In this document: piece by piece, positions 47,893 through 58,839 of the stretch
Layout: every line of letters starts with the position of its first letter
Numbering within the stretch: position 1 is the stretch's first letter
Assembly (NCBI RefSeq): GCF_000275845.1
Contig: NW_006766888.1
Coordinates: 1,060,084 to 1,124,083 of the forward strand
DNA length: 64,000 nucleotides
Reading direction: 5' to 3'
DNA from: Dichomitus squalens LYAD-421 SS1
Taxonomy: Eukaryota > Basidiomycota > Agaricomycetes > Polyporales > Polyporaceae
Position numbers and translations under genes: made by a program
Notes under the pieces: model-generated
Told to the model about the DNA's origin: nothing
Seen by the model: only the letters and a program-made list of their open reading frames with translations
Database searches by the model: none

Positions 47893-49392
47893 TTATGAAA
47901 CTGATAGACGTCTGTGCGGTCCGAAATGGACCCTTACAAATCCGCATGCGCTGCAACGTGCCCGAAGTTGCTAGGTAAGGCAAGTTCTCGTATGAGGCCA
48001 TAGGCTGCGCATCGCATTCACGACGAATTGTTAAGTACATCACGTTCAGGCGAATGACATCGAAACAGACAGGGAGGCCAACAAAGACTACCAGTGTCTT
48101 GTTGTGGTGGTTACGTCTGCTCTAATGTCCCTTCATGACAGTAATGAGGGAGACCCTAGCAAGCATTAAGGTACGTTTCCTGATCTCCATTATAATAGTG
48201 GCTCTTTCACTCTACCTGGCGCAATGATAGCGCGTTTGGCTTCGATCGCCACGCATACTGCGAGCTCACGTGACTTAGTACCTTCAGTATGGGGACTTCT
48301 CCACCAAGCGGTACGAATATAGTATGAATATCACACTTCGGGGTGCAATTCTATGTACACTACTTCAGATTTGGCCTTGGTGTACTCGTTCAACTTGGCC
48401 AAGTGCCCCAGGTACATTACAAGGCCATGACATATTGCTAACAGTGTGATAGTAGGCTGAATGGTCCAAGGCATACCACCAAGCAACACGAAACACCTAC
48501 TGGAATGGCCATGGTAGGTATGAGCATGCAGCTACTTAGCAGTACATACGGACCATTTAGCCCACCACAGCACGTATCCACGGTCCCGCAGGAACTACGT
48601 TCTGCCGCGCTGCGTCATCAACGCGACAGATGGGCGCAGACTCCCAGAATATGAGGCTCTGCAGCGAAGAATGGGAGTGAGCCGTATCAAGCTACAGTCT
48701 GCCTCAGTGAGAAGGGACTTGTAGGTTGGGATTTGCGATTGAGTCTGCGCCGCGTGCTACATGCTTTATGCTGCCGTGGGCATTGCGGTAGACGTGATTC
48801 TCTGAATGCATGCATAGAAATCTAGGGCACATCAAAAACAACAAACTATCCAGCAAACATAGATCGAATGAACCAGAGGAGGAGTATGCCTTAACGACTA
48901 AAAGCCCTAGTGCTACTCCATTAGTTGATGCATACGGCAGTGTACCCCAGAAATATCCATAGATACCATCCTTATTGTCACCTGTGCGTCAAAGATGCAT
49001 GGCATGTTGAAGGGCCTGCGCAGAAGCCTGCTAACCAGCACATAACGACCCTTCTTTGAATTCCACGAGGAATGCGGCCTGTCAGAGACACGAGTCATAT
49101 TGCAGGGTCATAAGAACGCGCCGGAAGCGAGCCGCCGGTAAACCTTGGAGAAACCACAATCGCCGCCGCGCTTATGATAGACGCACCCAGGATTGCAGCT
49201 GAACGCCGGATGTGCTTCTGTTATGGTATAATACGTTCTGATTTTGACTGCTGGACACCCCACACCGAATCTCTAGATCTAGCCCGCGTAAGTATGTAAT
49301 GCAAGGATAAGGTCCGGTACTAGTACTGCGACCGCCTAGCGTGCGACGCTGACGGCTAGGCGTCCTCGTTCCGTTCTATTGTGATACCGGCT

Positions 49393-51687
49393 TCAGAACA
49401 GCCAAGGCCCCACTGCAGGAACAAGGGTGTCAATAGAAGGGATGTCAGCACATGTGTCCAATGAGCACGAACGTGCATTTTGTGCGTACCTCTCCCTCGC
49501 TCTCCCTCGGGCTTGATCTGCAGACAGCTCTGATGAATAAGGTTGAGGGCCTTGACGGCGTCTCGCCCGTCAATGACGCACGAGATGTTGATCTCGTTCG
49601 CGCCCTGGCTTATCATCTCGATGTTCACGTTGCCCTGACCCAACGTGGTGAACATGCGTCCAGAGACACCGATCATATTCCGCATCGACTTCCCGACCAG
49701 GGAGAGGATAGCCATGTCGCGGACAACTGTGACCTATGCACCGCGAGACGGGTTGACTTGAGTACGTGCCTGAACGAAGTGCAAGATGCAAGAGCAAAGG
49801 AGCTGCACAGACATACCGTACCACATTTTTGGAGCTCACGTACAACGCGGTCGAGTACCTTTTTGTCGAGGTTTTCCTCGATAGCCATGGACACGTACAC
49901 CTCACTTGTACTGATGAGATCGACCACCACACCGTACCGATCAAGCGTGCCGAAGATGGTAGCGAGGAAACCATGCGAGACGTTCTTCCTGTTCGAGTTG
50001 ACGTTCAGGACAATTATGTGTTCCTTGATCGTCACAGCTGTCGGCTGACGGACCTGGGCGTGCTTGTCAAAGGGAGGTGATGCCAGGGGTGTGAGCCCTC
50101 TTGACACGGCGGTGGTCGTGGTGGGAATGACAGGGGAACAGGAGTCATTGCCGTTCAGTAAGGCATACCCGTCCACGTCGGGGTCGGGGTGAATAACAGT
50201 TCCGCCGCCCTTGGGGTTCTCGACGTTTTTAATACGAATAGGGATCTTCCGCCGGATGACCTACCGACAGTTGTGCCTTTAGTCTTGCCATTGGAACGAC
50301 AGACTTAGAGTTACGTACCTGATCCATAGTGAATGGATGAACTACTTCGCTCCCATAGTACGTCAACTCAGCGGCCTCTTCTGGAGAGATGATCGGGATT
50401 AACCGCGCGGTTGGGACTTTCCGGGGGTCCGCAGTGAATATGCCATCGACTTCCTTCCATATTTGCAGCTCTGAGGCACCCAAGCCGGCCGCTAGCAATG
50501 CGGCCAAGAGATCGGTGTATCCCCGCCCAACCTGTCTAAGCAGAGACCCAGGCACAGGGCCAAAGAAACCTAATGGAAATCATGAGGGTGCGCCTCTTAC
50601 ACAGCGGGTGTGGAACGGTACCTGTCACGACCGGCACTCGATTACCGCATGCCTTGATTCTTTCCGCTACAAGGTCCGCCACACGATCGTAAAAGTCTTG
50701 AGGTAAGGTGTCCGAGTCTGAGAAATTATCCCCCTCCGACAGCGGGATGATATTTTCCAGGCTGACGAACTCAGCATCAATATTCTGAATAGTCGTCAGA
50801 ACAGTCGCCCAAGCAATACGATAGAATCACTCGCCCTGTCCCGGAGTACCGCCGTAACGAGCTTACATCCGAGGCGTTCACCGAAACCAATGATGCTATC
50901 CCGCGATCTCGGGGAAATTTCGTCGATGACCTTGCGTCACACCGAGGCAGATGGAACGAAGACAATCTACAGGTGAGTGGAGTTGTGCATGGCACCTGAA
51001 CGTGGCTACACACCTGCGTTGCATGTAGGAACGACCTGATGATGTCGCAGTCTCGCTCTATCTCGGCCTCCAAGTCCTTCAAAATCTCAGGATTCCGCAC
51101 GGAAGCCCGTGCAGCGTTGACGTGTTCAGAACGAATCACGTCGACAGTAGTATTGAATGAGGGAGGTTGTTCAGTGATGGAAGTCATTCCCAGAGCAAGG
51201 GCAATCGACTCCGATTTTGGCGATGCCTTCCCTGGACCCGGGCTTGCGAACGGTGACTGATACTGGGTTAGTCTTGTGAAAACCCCGCTGGGAGACATCG
51301 TTCCTGGCGTGTCCGACACGCTGCCCGACCGCTGCAAAGCTTCTGCGGCCGCCCTGAGCAGAAGGTTCGTGGTTCCAAGCGCTTTCGTTGACCCCGAGCG
51401 GGCCGAGCACACAATTGCGACCTTATGTTGATCTAGGTACTCCCTGACATACCAACAAAGTTATGCTGACAGCAAACGGCCAAGGGATGACGGACGAACG
51501 GTAAGATGTCTTCTGCGATCTTGGTCACAAACTTCCCCACACTTGTTCCACCATACTTCTGCACCAGCCACTTTGCGGCGGGATCAATCGTATTTTGATG
51601 CATATTGGGAGGCGTGCATGGCCCTTGCCCCGACGATAAAGAAGAGGAGCGTGAAGAAGTGGGGGATGGGGTAGATGCAGCAGACAT
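49393..51687 (-). CDS. HOM3: Aspartate kinase
   Basis: First step of the threonine/methionine branch: phosphorylation of L-aspartate. Start at 51687 (MSAASTPSPTSSRSSS..., a Ser-rich leader). The kinase begins WLVQKYGGTSVGKF. Other motifs: FGERLGCKLVTAVLRDRG, GFFGPVPGSLLRQVGRGYTD, IWKEVDGIFTADPRKVP and EAAELTYYGSEVVHPFTMDQ. ACT domains follow: VTIKEHIIVLNVNSNRKNVS and GQGNVNIEMISQGANEINIS, as expected for threonine feedback control. The last intron is placed so that the protein ends GRVGPWLF, a typical fungal terminus, with the stop at 49393. Leaving it unspliced would end it at 49356. A disordered Ser/Pro insertion (about 60-80 residues after SGSTKALGTTNLLLRAAAEA) sits in the kinase domain, as in other fungal aspartokinases. 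Divergent from the ChAPs gene. Confidence 0.94.
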
Positions 51688-52297
51688 GGTTGCGGAGGAT
51701 GAGCAGCGAGATCCCCGCGGTATAAATGTATCAGGCGGTATGACTCGATCTTGCAGGACGCATTTTCAGCACCACTTCCATCTCCCGCAGAAGTGCAACG
51801 TACCAGTCTGCGATACGTTCCGACAGGTGATCCGTGAGGAGGCTTCTGGGGAGCGACCGGGTCGTCTGGCCTTCGGAGGATGAGGAAGCTTACACGGTGA
51901 CGGGCGAGAATTCCCGAGGGCGCATTGGTCAGGGTGCAATGAACGCTTCTTTTTGCCCAGTCTATGCGAGATTCGGGTGTCACGTTAGAAGCATCTGAGA
52001 GCACGCAGTGATCGTGGCATGATGAAGGTAGTGGTCCCGGGGAAACTCGTCAAGCTCTCTCGCATTGGTTTTGCCTTCGGAGCAGGAGTACGAGGAGCGC
52101 GCGGGGGTATGGGATAAACAGAGCGGTCTGAACAAATGAAATAGGCGCTAAACGTAGGCTTTTACGAGTAAGTAACTGGTTGTAAGCGAGTAAGAATGCG
52201 GTGTAAGGTGACGTGCCTGTCCCGGTTCTAAGCATACACGTTGGTATCTGCTCTTGCTTCAATTTACATCTAGCCTCCTTGTTGGACACCGTCCATC
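51688..52297. other. Divergent intergenic region between HOM3 and the ChAPs gene
   Basis: About 610 bp holding both promoters. I see no convincing Gcn4-type TGACTCA site, no gene and no notable repeat. Confidence 0.45.
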
Positions 52298-55136
52298 ATG
52301 GCTGACGCGTCCTTCAGGGACGTCCCGGAGATATTCGAAGTGCGTCCGTGTGCTGCTGATGTTCTGCGGTTGCTCACGAGCCTCGAGTAGGTCGAGCTCG
52401 GCGAATCTCTCACTTCTCGGACGGAATGCCTATGTTAGTCGTCATTCCTCCTCGGCACGTTTGCACGGAAGTTAATGGAACCACACAGCTACATTCCGCG
52501 AACTTGGTCCTCCTGACTTGGTGCACGTTCTGAAGAGCACGGGGCGGAGTGGGCAACGAGATGTAAGTACTCATATTCATGAGCCTGTGCGCCACCGCCT
52601 ATACCATTCGTCATAGCTCGGGTCGTACCACTATGTCTCTGGAGTCGATGCTTCCTCCTCTGCATCACTAGCGGCATACATCAACTCGCTCACATACAAC
52701 ATCGAAGAGGAAGCTGGTTGGTTCTCCAAGGGAACAACATGGAAAGTGAAGAGTGGTTGCTACTGGTGCGTCAACAGTCTCCAATACATCTCGCTTCATA
52801 TGGACGGCCTCGCGCAGTTGCTTCAACGCGTTCTCTCGAGTGGATGTTCGGGTGGACGTCAAGATACCCGGTGGGGTACAGGCGTATGTTGTGGATTTAC
52901 GTGGCGAAAGGTGCGCATCCCAGTATTGAGCTCGGTACAGGCCCGTGCCTCACCAAACTTCAGACACGAGGCTACTCCTGAAATCTGGCAAGAAACATCC
53001 CTGTCTGCTCTCCTTCGTGCGATCCTCTACTCAGACGATCCCACGTATTGGCTGGAGGCATACCGCAAACTCGACCCTATCACCAATCCCGAGGGCGAAC
53101 TTCGGTTTCTGCAAGCTGCTGAGGCCCTGTTCTTAAAAGGTGCGTCTCTATTTGTGCAACTGGTTGGTACAGTGTTCCGACGATTTGGCTTGCCCCAATC
53201 ATCAAGGGTGGCAAGTTGGCTCGGACCCTGAGATTCAGGTCGCCACCGTCGTGTCCAACCATCTTACTGCGGCTCTCATGAAGTACTTCGGAGACAGCGG
53301 CCGCTTCCAGTACGCCGCAAATCTGTTCGAGAAGATAACTGCAAAGGAACCCGAAGTTGCATCGTTGCTAGCGAAGAGTTATCTTGGCATGAGTACGTCT
53401 TCCGCCAAACGAAGCTTAGTGGTATTTGGACTAACATGGCGCCAGACGAGGAAGTCAAGGCTGCTCAGATCATGGCTTCAGCGATCAAGCAGACACCACA
53501 ATCATATACCCTCCTCCATGTACAATGTGAATTCCTCCGTTCCAAAGGCAAGCACGAATGGGCACTCAGGCTTGCACGACAAGCCGTCAACTGTGCACCA
53601 AGCGAGTTCGTGACATGGGAGAAGCTCACAGAGTGCTATATTGATCTGGGCCAATATGAGAACGTGTGTCTCCTACAAAGCTGCATTGCACCCGCTGTTG
53701 ACCAACTATAAATAGGCACTTCTTACCCTCAACTCATGTCCCATGTTCACCTACAATGGCCGGGACGCACACAGAAACCTCACCCCCGCCCGTGTGCATC
53801 TTCCCCCGAAGGGTACGATCGTGGAAATTCTTCCCGAGCGGATAAAGACGGAGGACGACGAGGTGAGTACGCCCAGCCTCTCACGTCCATGGTCAACCTC
53901 ACCGTTTCCCTTCCTGCTCCGGTAGGCCGATCCCGCCCTTCTCCGTCTGCCTGCACCGGGCCTTCGTGGTACATGGGCCCGTGCGTATGCCCTCTTAACC
54001 CGCCTTGTGTCGCAGATAGGCTGGGACGAGCTCCTCAAGACGAGGAGCTCCGTTTTCGTCATGGAGGAGGAGTACCGGATGCAGAAGGCGCACGCCGATG
54101 CACAGCCACATTCTGCAAAGCAGGTCATCCACGAGGACGGCTCTGTAGCTTCACCCCAACGCGGGGCGTCTATTCAAGGGAAGGCAGCTGCTGACGACGA
54201 TGCGTCGACCCGTGGTATGGCCTCCCCCAATGACTCCGCATCGGACCAGGACGGACATGATGAGAAGCCTGAGGGCGACGCAGACTCGGTTACTCTTGCC
54301 TCTACCAACGGTCTGCCTACGATCCGCATCTCGACTGAGAGCGCAAGAGAGCAGAAGGCTGCTGCGAACGGACATGATGAGGCGAATGAGAATGGCGTCA
54401 AGGAGACCGTAGGCGATGCGCTCGAGAAGCCCGTCCAGGCCGCTGAGAACCAGGACGGTGACGGCGGTCAGACGCCGTCGCAGGAGCCGTTCTCATTCAG
54501 CAACAAGCGGCTATGCGAGCGGTGGTTGGATAACTTGTTCATGGTCCTGTATGAGGTGCGTGATGTTTCATCCTTATACTGTCCCGTGTTGTCCCTGAAT
54601 TTGAGGACCATGGCAGGATCTGCGCGTTTGGACCATATTTCGTGCAGAGGTCGCCCATTTCAAGACGCAGCACGTTGCGTACCGCAAGACTGGGCTGGAG
54701 TGGGAGATTTTGGGCGATCTCGGTATGCGCTTGCATCACAAGGAAGAGGCAAAGGAGGCATACCAGCGCTGTCTCGACACCCCGCGCTACTCTTCGAAGC
54801 CGTGGTCCAAGCTTCTGGACATGTACGCAGACGAGGGTGATATCCAGCGCTCGCTTCAGGCCGCGGTCCGCGTAGCTGCGTATCAGTGGGGCGAGTACGC
54901 AGAGATGACAGTACGTTTGAGCACCAGCCGTAACATGAATAATGTCGCTCACGTGCATTGTGAACCAGTATCCCACTCAGATCGCCCGTTCCTTTTTCAA
55001 GTTAGGCCAAATACACGGGCATGCAAAAATCCAGTGGTCTCTGTTGAGCATGGGCCTGCCGGAGCCCGTCATGAAAATCATGGAGAGCTACCTCGTGTAT
55101 GGACGCACCTTCAAAGTGGAAGGATACGACTTCTGA
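52298..55136 (+). CDS. Chs5p-Arf1p-binding protein (ChAPs family; Bch1/Bud7/Chs6-like)
   Basis: Exomer cargo adaptor that, with Chs5, sorts chitin synthase and other cargo from the trans-Golgi network to the cell surface. Short 5' exons spliced in phase give MADASFRDVPEIFE, VELGESLTSRTECL, then STFRELGPPDLVHVLKSTGR. The body reads IPGGVQAYVVDLRGER, SLSALLRAILYSDDPTYWLE and LTAALMKYFGDSGRFQYAAN. TPR-like repeats follow (PQSYTLLHVQCEFLRSKGKH, EKLTECYIDLGQYENALLTL). The central conserved block is WDELLKTRSSVFVMEEEYRM, then a disordered acidic insertion of about 120 residues (54,100-54,470), then LCERWLDNLFMVLYEDLRVW and EWEILGDLGMRLHHKEEAKE. The C-terminus is LPEPVMKIMESYLVYGRTFK to VEGYDF. Family certain; no paralog distinction possible. 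Confidence 0.92.
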
Positions 55137-56325
55137 TCGGCCTGTGCACCACCATTACTTCTCGTTCTTCTCTCGTGCCCTTCTACGCGTGGACTGGTTT
55201 TTCGTCAGATCTGCCTCTCGGAATCGTAGATCGTTGTATGTCGTCGACCGAGGCCCATGCTTGTGCATGAGCTTCAGGTCCTATTTGCTATCTTATTCTC
55301 CAATAGGTACTCGTCGTCATTGATTGCTGTTGGTTAGACTCAAAGTATATGCCGGCTCGACACTGTCGTGTGCGAATTAACGGCGTCTAAACGATCGCGA
55401 TGCCGCTGGCACCTGCCACCAGCACCCAGTTCCGGCAACGGGGTTATACACGATTGATTTCATGATGATGCGGATGTATCTAGGGCGCACGTTCTGCTTC
55501 TTCCGTATGTTGACGTCTCAGGCATCCAAGGGCTAACTCTGACAGGACGACTACCTCTTCATCGTGTTTCACGAACGAGGCCGCAGCATGACATGCGATC
55601 TTTTGTGACCAACCTCACGTTCACTGGCCGCCGACGTAAACCGCAGGCTAACCATAGACTAACAGGTGTGTACTTTTTACACTGACGGTCACAATGGTAC
55701 AGGTACTTGAAACTGGAGTACCCTGTTTATGCGATCTTATTGACTCTCAGATTCATTTCTTGAACCCGAGTCCGCCCCCGCACTACCCTAGGCCTGAGCC
55801 AGAGAAATGATGATTCATCTATCCCTTCCGCATCGCATAACACACTCGGTGTCACCAGCATAAATATCCGAGAGTTCTCAGGCATGGCTGTCAGGCCCCG
55901 CCTTTGCAGCAACGACAAACGACTTACACCAGGCGATCCAGCAGCAGCACGGCGTCAACTGCACACGGCTAGCGTATGCAAGATCGGGTCTTCCCCGATG
56001 GACGGCATCGATCCATTACGATGCATTCTGCATGCGAGAGAACAGCCTCTCAACGATGATGTCGACGTAACTTGGTACAGCGATGTAAGGAGTATGACCC
56101 TACACATGGCGGCTGACTCCCACTCAGAGATACCCGCAAAACATCCCTTTCAAATGGTACAAGTCGATACAATATGACGGACAATAGTAACGTGAAGCGT
56201 TCCGCGCGCATTGCTAGCGGCGCCGTCTCACACCAAAATACTCTTACTCGATTTTTGTTCTCCTTCCCCGCTTCCCATCTATTCACCCTGCCATCAGAGA
56301 CTCTGCCTTTCTCAACTACTCAGCT
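55137..56325. other. Intergenic region, no gene recognised
   Basis: About 1.2 kb. Frames up to 97 codons exist but lack motifs. The last 100 bp before 56,326 are strongly C/T-rich, like a fungal promoter or 5' UTR. Confidence 0.45.
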
Positions 56326-56512
56326 ATGGAAACTCGGAACTTCTACCTGTCGCGCTTCTCGCCCTGGTTTGGACGCCATGACGGAACCTGCACAGACCAA
56401 TTGATTGACGTATGTTTCGCCCTTTGCCTATCCCGACTACTGCTAAATCATCTGGCAGTTCACCGTCCCACCCACCGAACAATCAGACCCGAATAAGGTC
56501 CAAGCCATCTAA
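56326..56512 (+). CDS. Candidate 45-residue spliced microprotein
   Basis: ATG at 56326 opens METRNFYLSRFSPWFGRHDG and runs 28 codons. A 49-nt intron (56410-56458) has a good donor (GTATGT), a branch-like CTAAAT and a CAG acceptor. Exon 2 adds FTVPPTEQSDPNKVQAI and a stop at 56510-56512. Both exon joins are phase 0. A C/T-rich tract immediately precedes the ATG. No known family is recognised; there is no signal peptide, membrane helix or CaaX box, so it is not an obvious pheromone precursor. The evidence is gene-like structure alone. Confidence 0.4.
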
Positions 56513-58274
56513 ACCTCGTTCAACTCAATCAATTGAGATAGCTTTGGGTTCATAACACGCCCAGCCAACGCCATTTCCCCCGACCAACGCTACGCAGTAA
56601 TAATTCACCTCCCCCCCACCTCCCCGGGCCTTGGGTCTTGCGATGGCGAACGGTCTTCTTGGCGGCCTGCTCATCCATGAGGTCGACCTAGCCGCAACAC
56701 CGAAGGCTTGATCTAACCTTGCGGATCCCAGTAGGTCCTTCACGTTTTCACATCATCGACCTTTCCGTACGTATCTTGGATGACAGAATCAGCTGCGGAC
56801 GGTGTTCGAACATAGGCGGGATGGAGCGTAGGTCCAGCTCAGCGCGAAAGAGGACTTCATCACGGTCGCGGGTCCACCTTGGCTGCACGTCCGCAGGCGA
56901 TGATTCTGACGCTCACAATTGGGTTCAAACCGCAACAGGGACGGCGCAGGGTGCTCGGGCACGACGGACTGACAGCTTGAAACTCGGCGATAGGTTCGTT
57001 GTCCTGCGCTAGTGCTCCATCACGACGACCCAGGTCTTCTCCCCATCAGCCAAAGGGCTTGATATCTCTAGGGAAGTTGAGTGTGAGTTGGTTGCGATGG
57101 TGGTTCGTTTGCATGAGCTGACTGGCGGTCGTTTAGTGGACAACCTCAGCGCTTGCATGGTATGAGTGGAGATCAGTTTCAAGGCTGTGGGTCCCGGAAA
57201 CACGTAGCATCACTATGGGTAGGGAAGCACGACACAAGTTAATAGCACCATGAAGCTATCCGCAAAGTACACTTGCGTAAGATGATGCGCAAAGAGCGCA
57301 CGTAACAGTTTAACCAAATAGCGGGGGGGAAGGTGAGCCGTACCTGCCGATTGATGCTTGACTGTAGGTATTGCCCGAGATCGCCCTTGTCCATGGGTCT
57401 TCTCTTGGGTATATGACAGCTGCGCTGCCATCGCTTGCGCAGAGGTCGCACAAGCTCATGTTGAAGTAAAGGTGAGCGATCTTATTCTCGACATCTGGCC
57501 CCTTAATGGTCATGCTCCGTTGTGTCTTCGCATGATCCTATTATCCATGAAAGCTAAAGTTCTGCCACACATGTCTCTTTTCGGGCCCGCATTTCATTAC
57601 CTGTCGGGTCCCTTCTTCTATAGCTGCGAAGCTTACTGCGGGGAAGCCTCGTCGGGGCTCAATTCGACGGGCATACATCAGTCATGGCGGAAGTGATCCA
57701 CGATGCATCTCCGCATCTGACATCTCCGGCGTTCAAACGCAAACTCGTGTCCTGAAGCAGTGCAGACAAATTCATTGCACCGGAAAGGATCAACCCATTC
57801 CCGCCGGAACTAGCAGCCGACACAAACACGTTGCCTGTGCATGCATGTCGCTGTGATGCATATGTGACGTTGGTCGTTCAATCGCAGCACGAAGCTTGGG
57901 GCAGGTACGCCACAGGAAGCACGATAAATGAGGCGTGCGGCGCGCGACGGACACGCAAGGCAAGTAACGGAGATGAGAGGCGCGAGTGGCGTAAATGTGA
58001 TTGACCATAGGATAAGTTGGGCGTGCAACGGTAAGAGGTATGCAATTAGGCGAGCATAATCATACAGCGAGGCGAGAGGACCAGATCTAACAATACAGTG
58101 TAGTGGATGAGCGGACGAGGAGATTGTTCATGGATCATGCTCAGGAACCCCACAGCCACGGTCAAACCTAGTATGTGGTGCGATGCATAATGGCGGCGAC
58201 GACGGCGACGCCAACAACATCCGCCTACGACGGATCGTCACGAACAACGCAGTCGAGTCGGAACGCGACAGCGA
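56513..58274. other. Intergenic region, no gene recognised
   Basis: About 1.8 kb with only short frames lacking known motifs. No tRNA or repeat was recognised. Confidence 0.45.
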
Positions 58275-58839
58275 CTATGATCGCACGCCGCGCGTTGGCG
58301 AGTGCATCGGTCTTGACATCGACATCGAGCTCGAATTGCGCGGTCGGTGATACCGGCCACCGCCTGGTCGCCGCGCATCCATGGTGAGCTTCTGGAGCTT
58401 CGTGACGACGTCGCGCGCGAGGAAGACGGTGCCCTTCTCCTCCTCATAGAGTGTAGCGTGGTCCTCGATCGGTTCGAGGATGTGCATGTCTGCGGGGTGG
58501 ACGGTCGCGCGGTGCGAGTACCGGAAGAGGGTGATGAACTCGTGGCGGAAGACGTGCACGTCGGCGGCCATGAGCGCGGAGGACATGCATCCCTGCGCAG
58601 GCGAGTCGGAGGGCACTAGGCAGACGGGACGAAGCGCCACAGTCAGCACGGAGTCACTGGTGCGTCATGGCCGGGCGCGCGGGGCCTGACTCACCTTGGA
58701 CGAGGCAGACGTCGCCCTTGATCCGCGCGAAGGCAAAAGTGGGTTTTGTTGGGCTCGCGCTGCGAGGTGCGAGAGTCGAGGGCACTTGAGGGGGCATCGT
58801 GCAGAGAGCGGAGGAAGAACAGGATGCGACTGCGGCCAT
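58275..58839 (-). CDS. Small protein of unknown function (about 160-170 residues)
   Basis: Two exons fit in phase. Exon 1 starts at ATG 58839 (MAAVASCSSSALCTMPPQ...) and ends with FARIKGDVCLVQ at a GTGAGT donor. After an intron of about 75 nt ending CCTAG, exon 2 reads VPSDSPAQGCMSSALMAADV, HVFRHEFITLFRYSHRATVH and TVFLARDVVTKLQKLTM. The C-terminal 35 residues are Arg/Ser-rich and look disordered. The central stretch has mixed charge and hydrophobic spacing typical of a folded domain, but I do not recognise it. Coding GC and splice sites support a real gene. Confidence 0.55.

Larger units (their letters stand above)
47326..47893. mobile_element. Small non-autonomous inverted-repeat (MITE-like) element
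   Basis: Two near-identical copies of about 125 bp face each other around a central unrelated segment of about 316 bp (47,452-47,767). The outer ends read AGGCGTGTTCAATTCTTGTC at both termini, in opposite orientation. The bases flanking the ends are TAT on both sides (cctTAT... is seen as ctat|AGGCG and CGCCT|tatg), compatible with a 3-bp target duplication. No transposase frame is present. Length about 568 bp. The structure is seen directly; mobility is inferred. Confidence 0.7.
46530..49392. other. Gene-poor region with a small inverted-repeat element
   Basis: Nearest the G-alpha start, 46,530-46,890 is low-complexity, C/T-rich promoter-like DNA. The only organised structure is the inverted-repeat element at 47,326-47,893. 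No coding gene is recognised in the remaining 2 kb. Confidence 0.5.

Noticed and set aside
48296..48311. 15-nt match (CACCAAGCGGTACGA) to Derlin exon 1 at about 21,122
   Set aside because: A match of this length is expected by chance between positions in a window this size, and the flanks show no similarity.
57358..57696. 112-codon frame on the plus strand with hydrophobic patches
   Set aside because: No homology recognised, no clear promoter or splice structure, and competing frames on the opposite strand.
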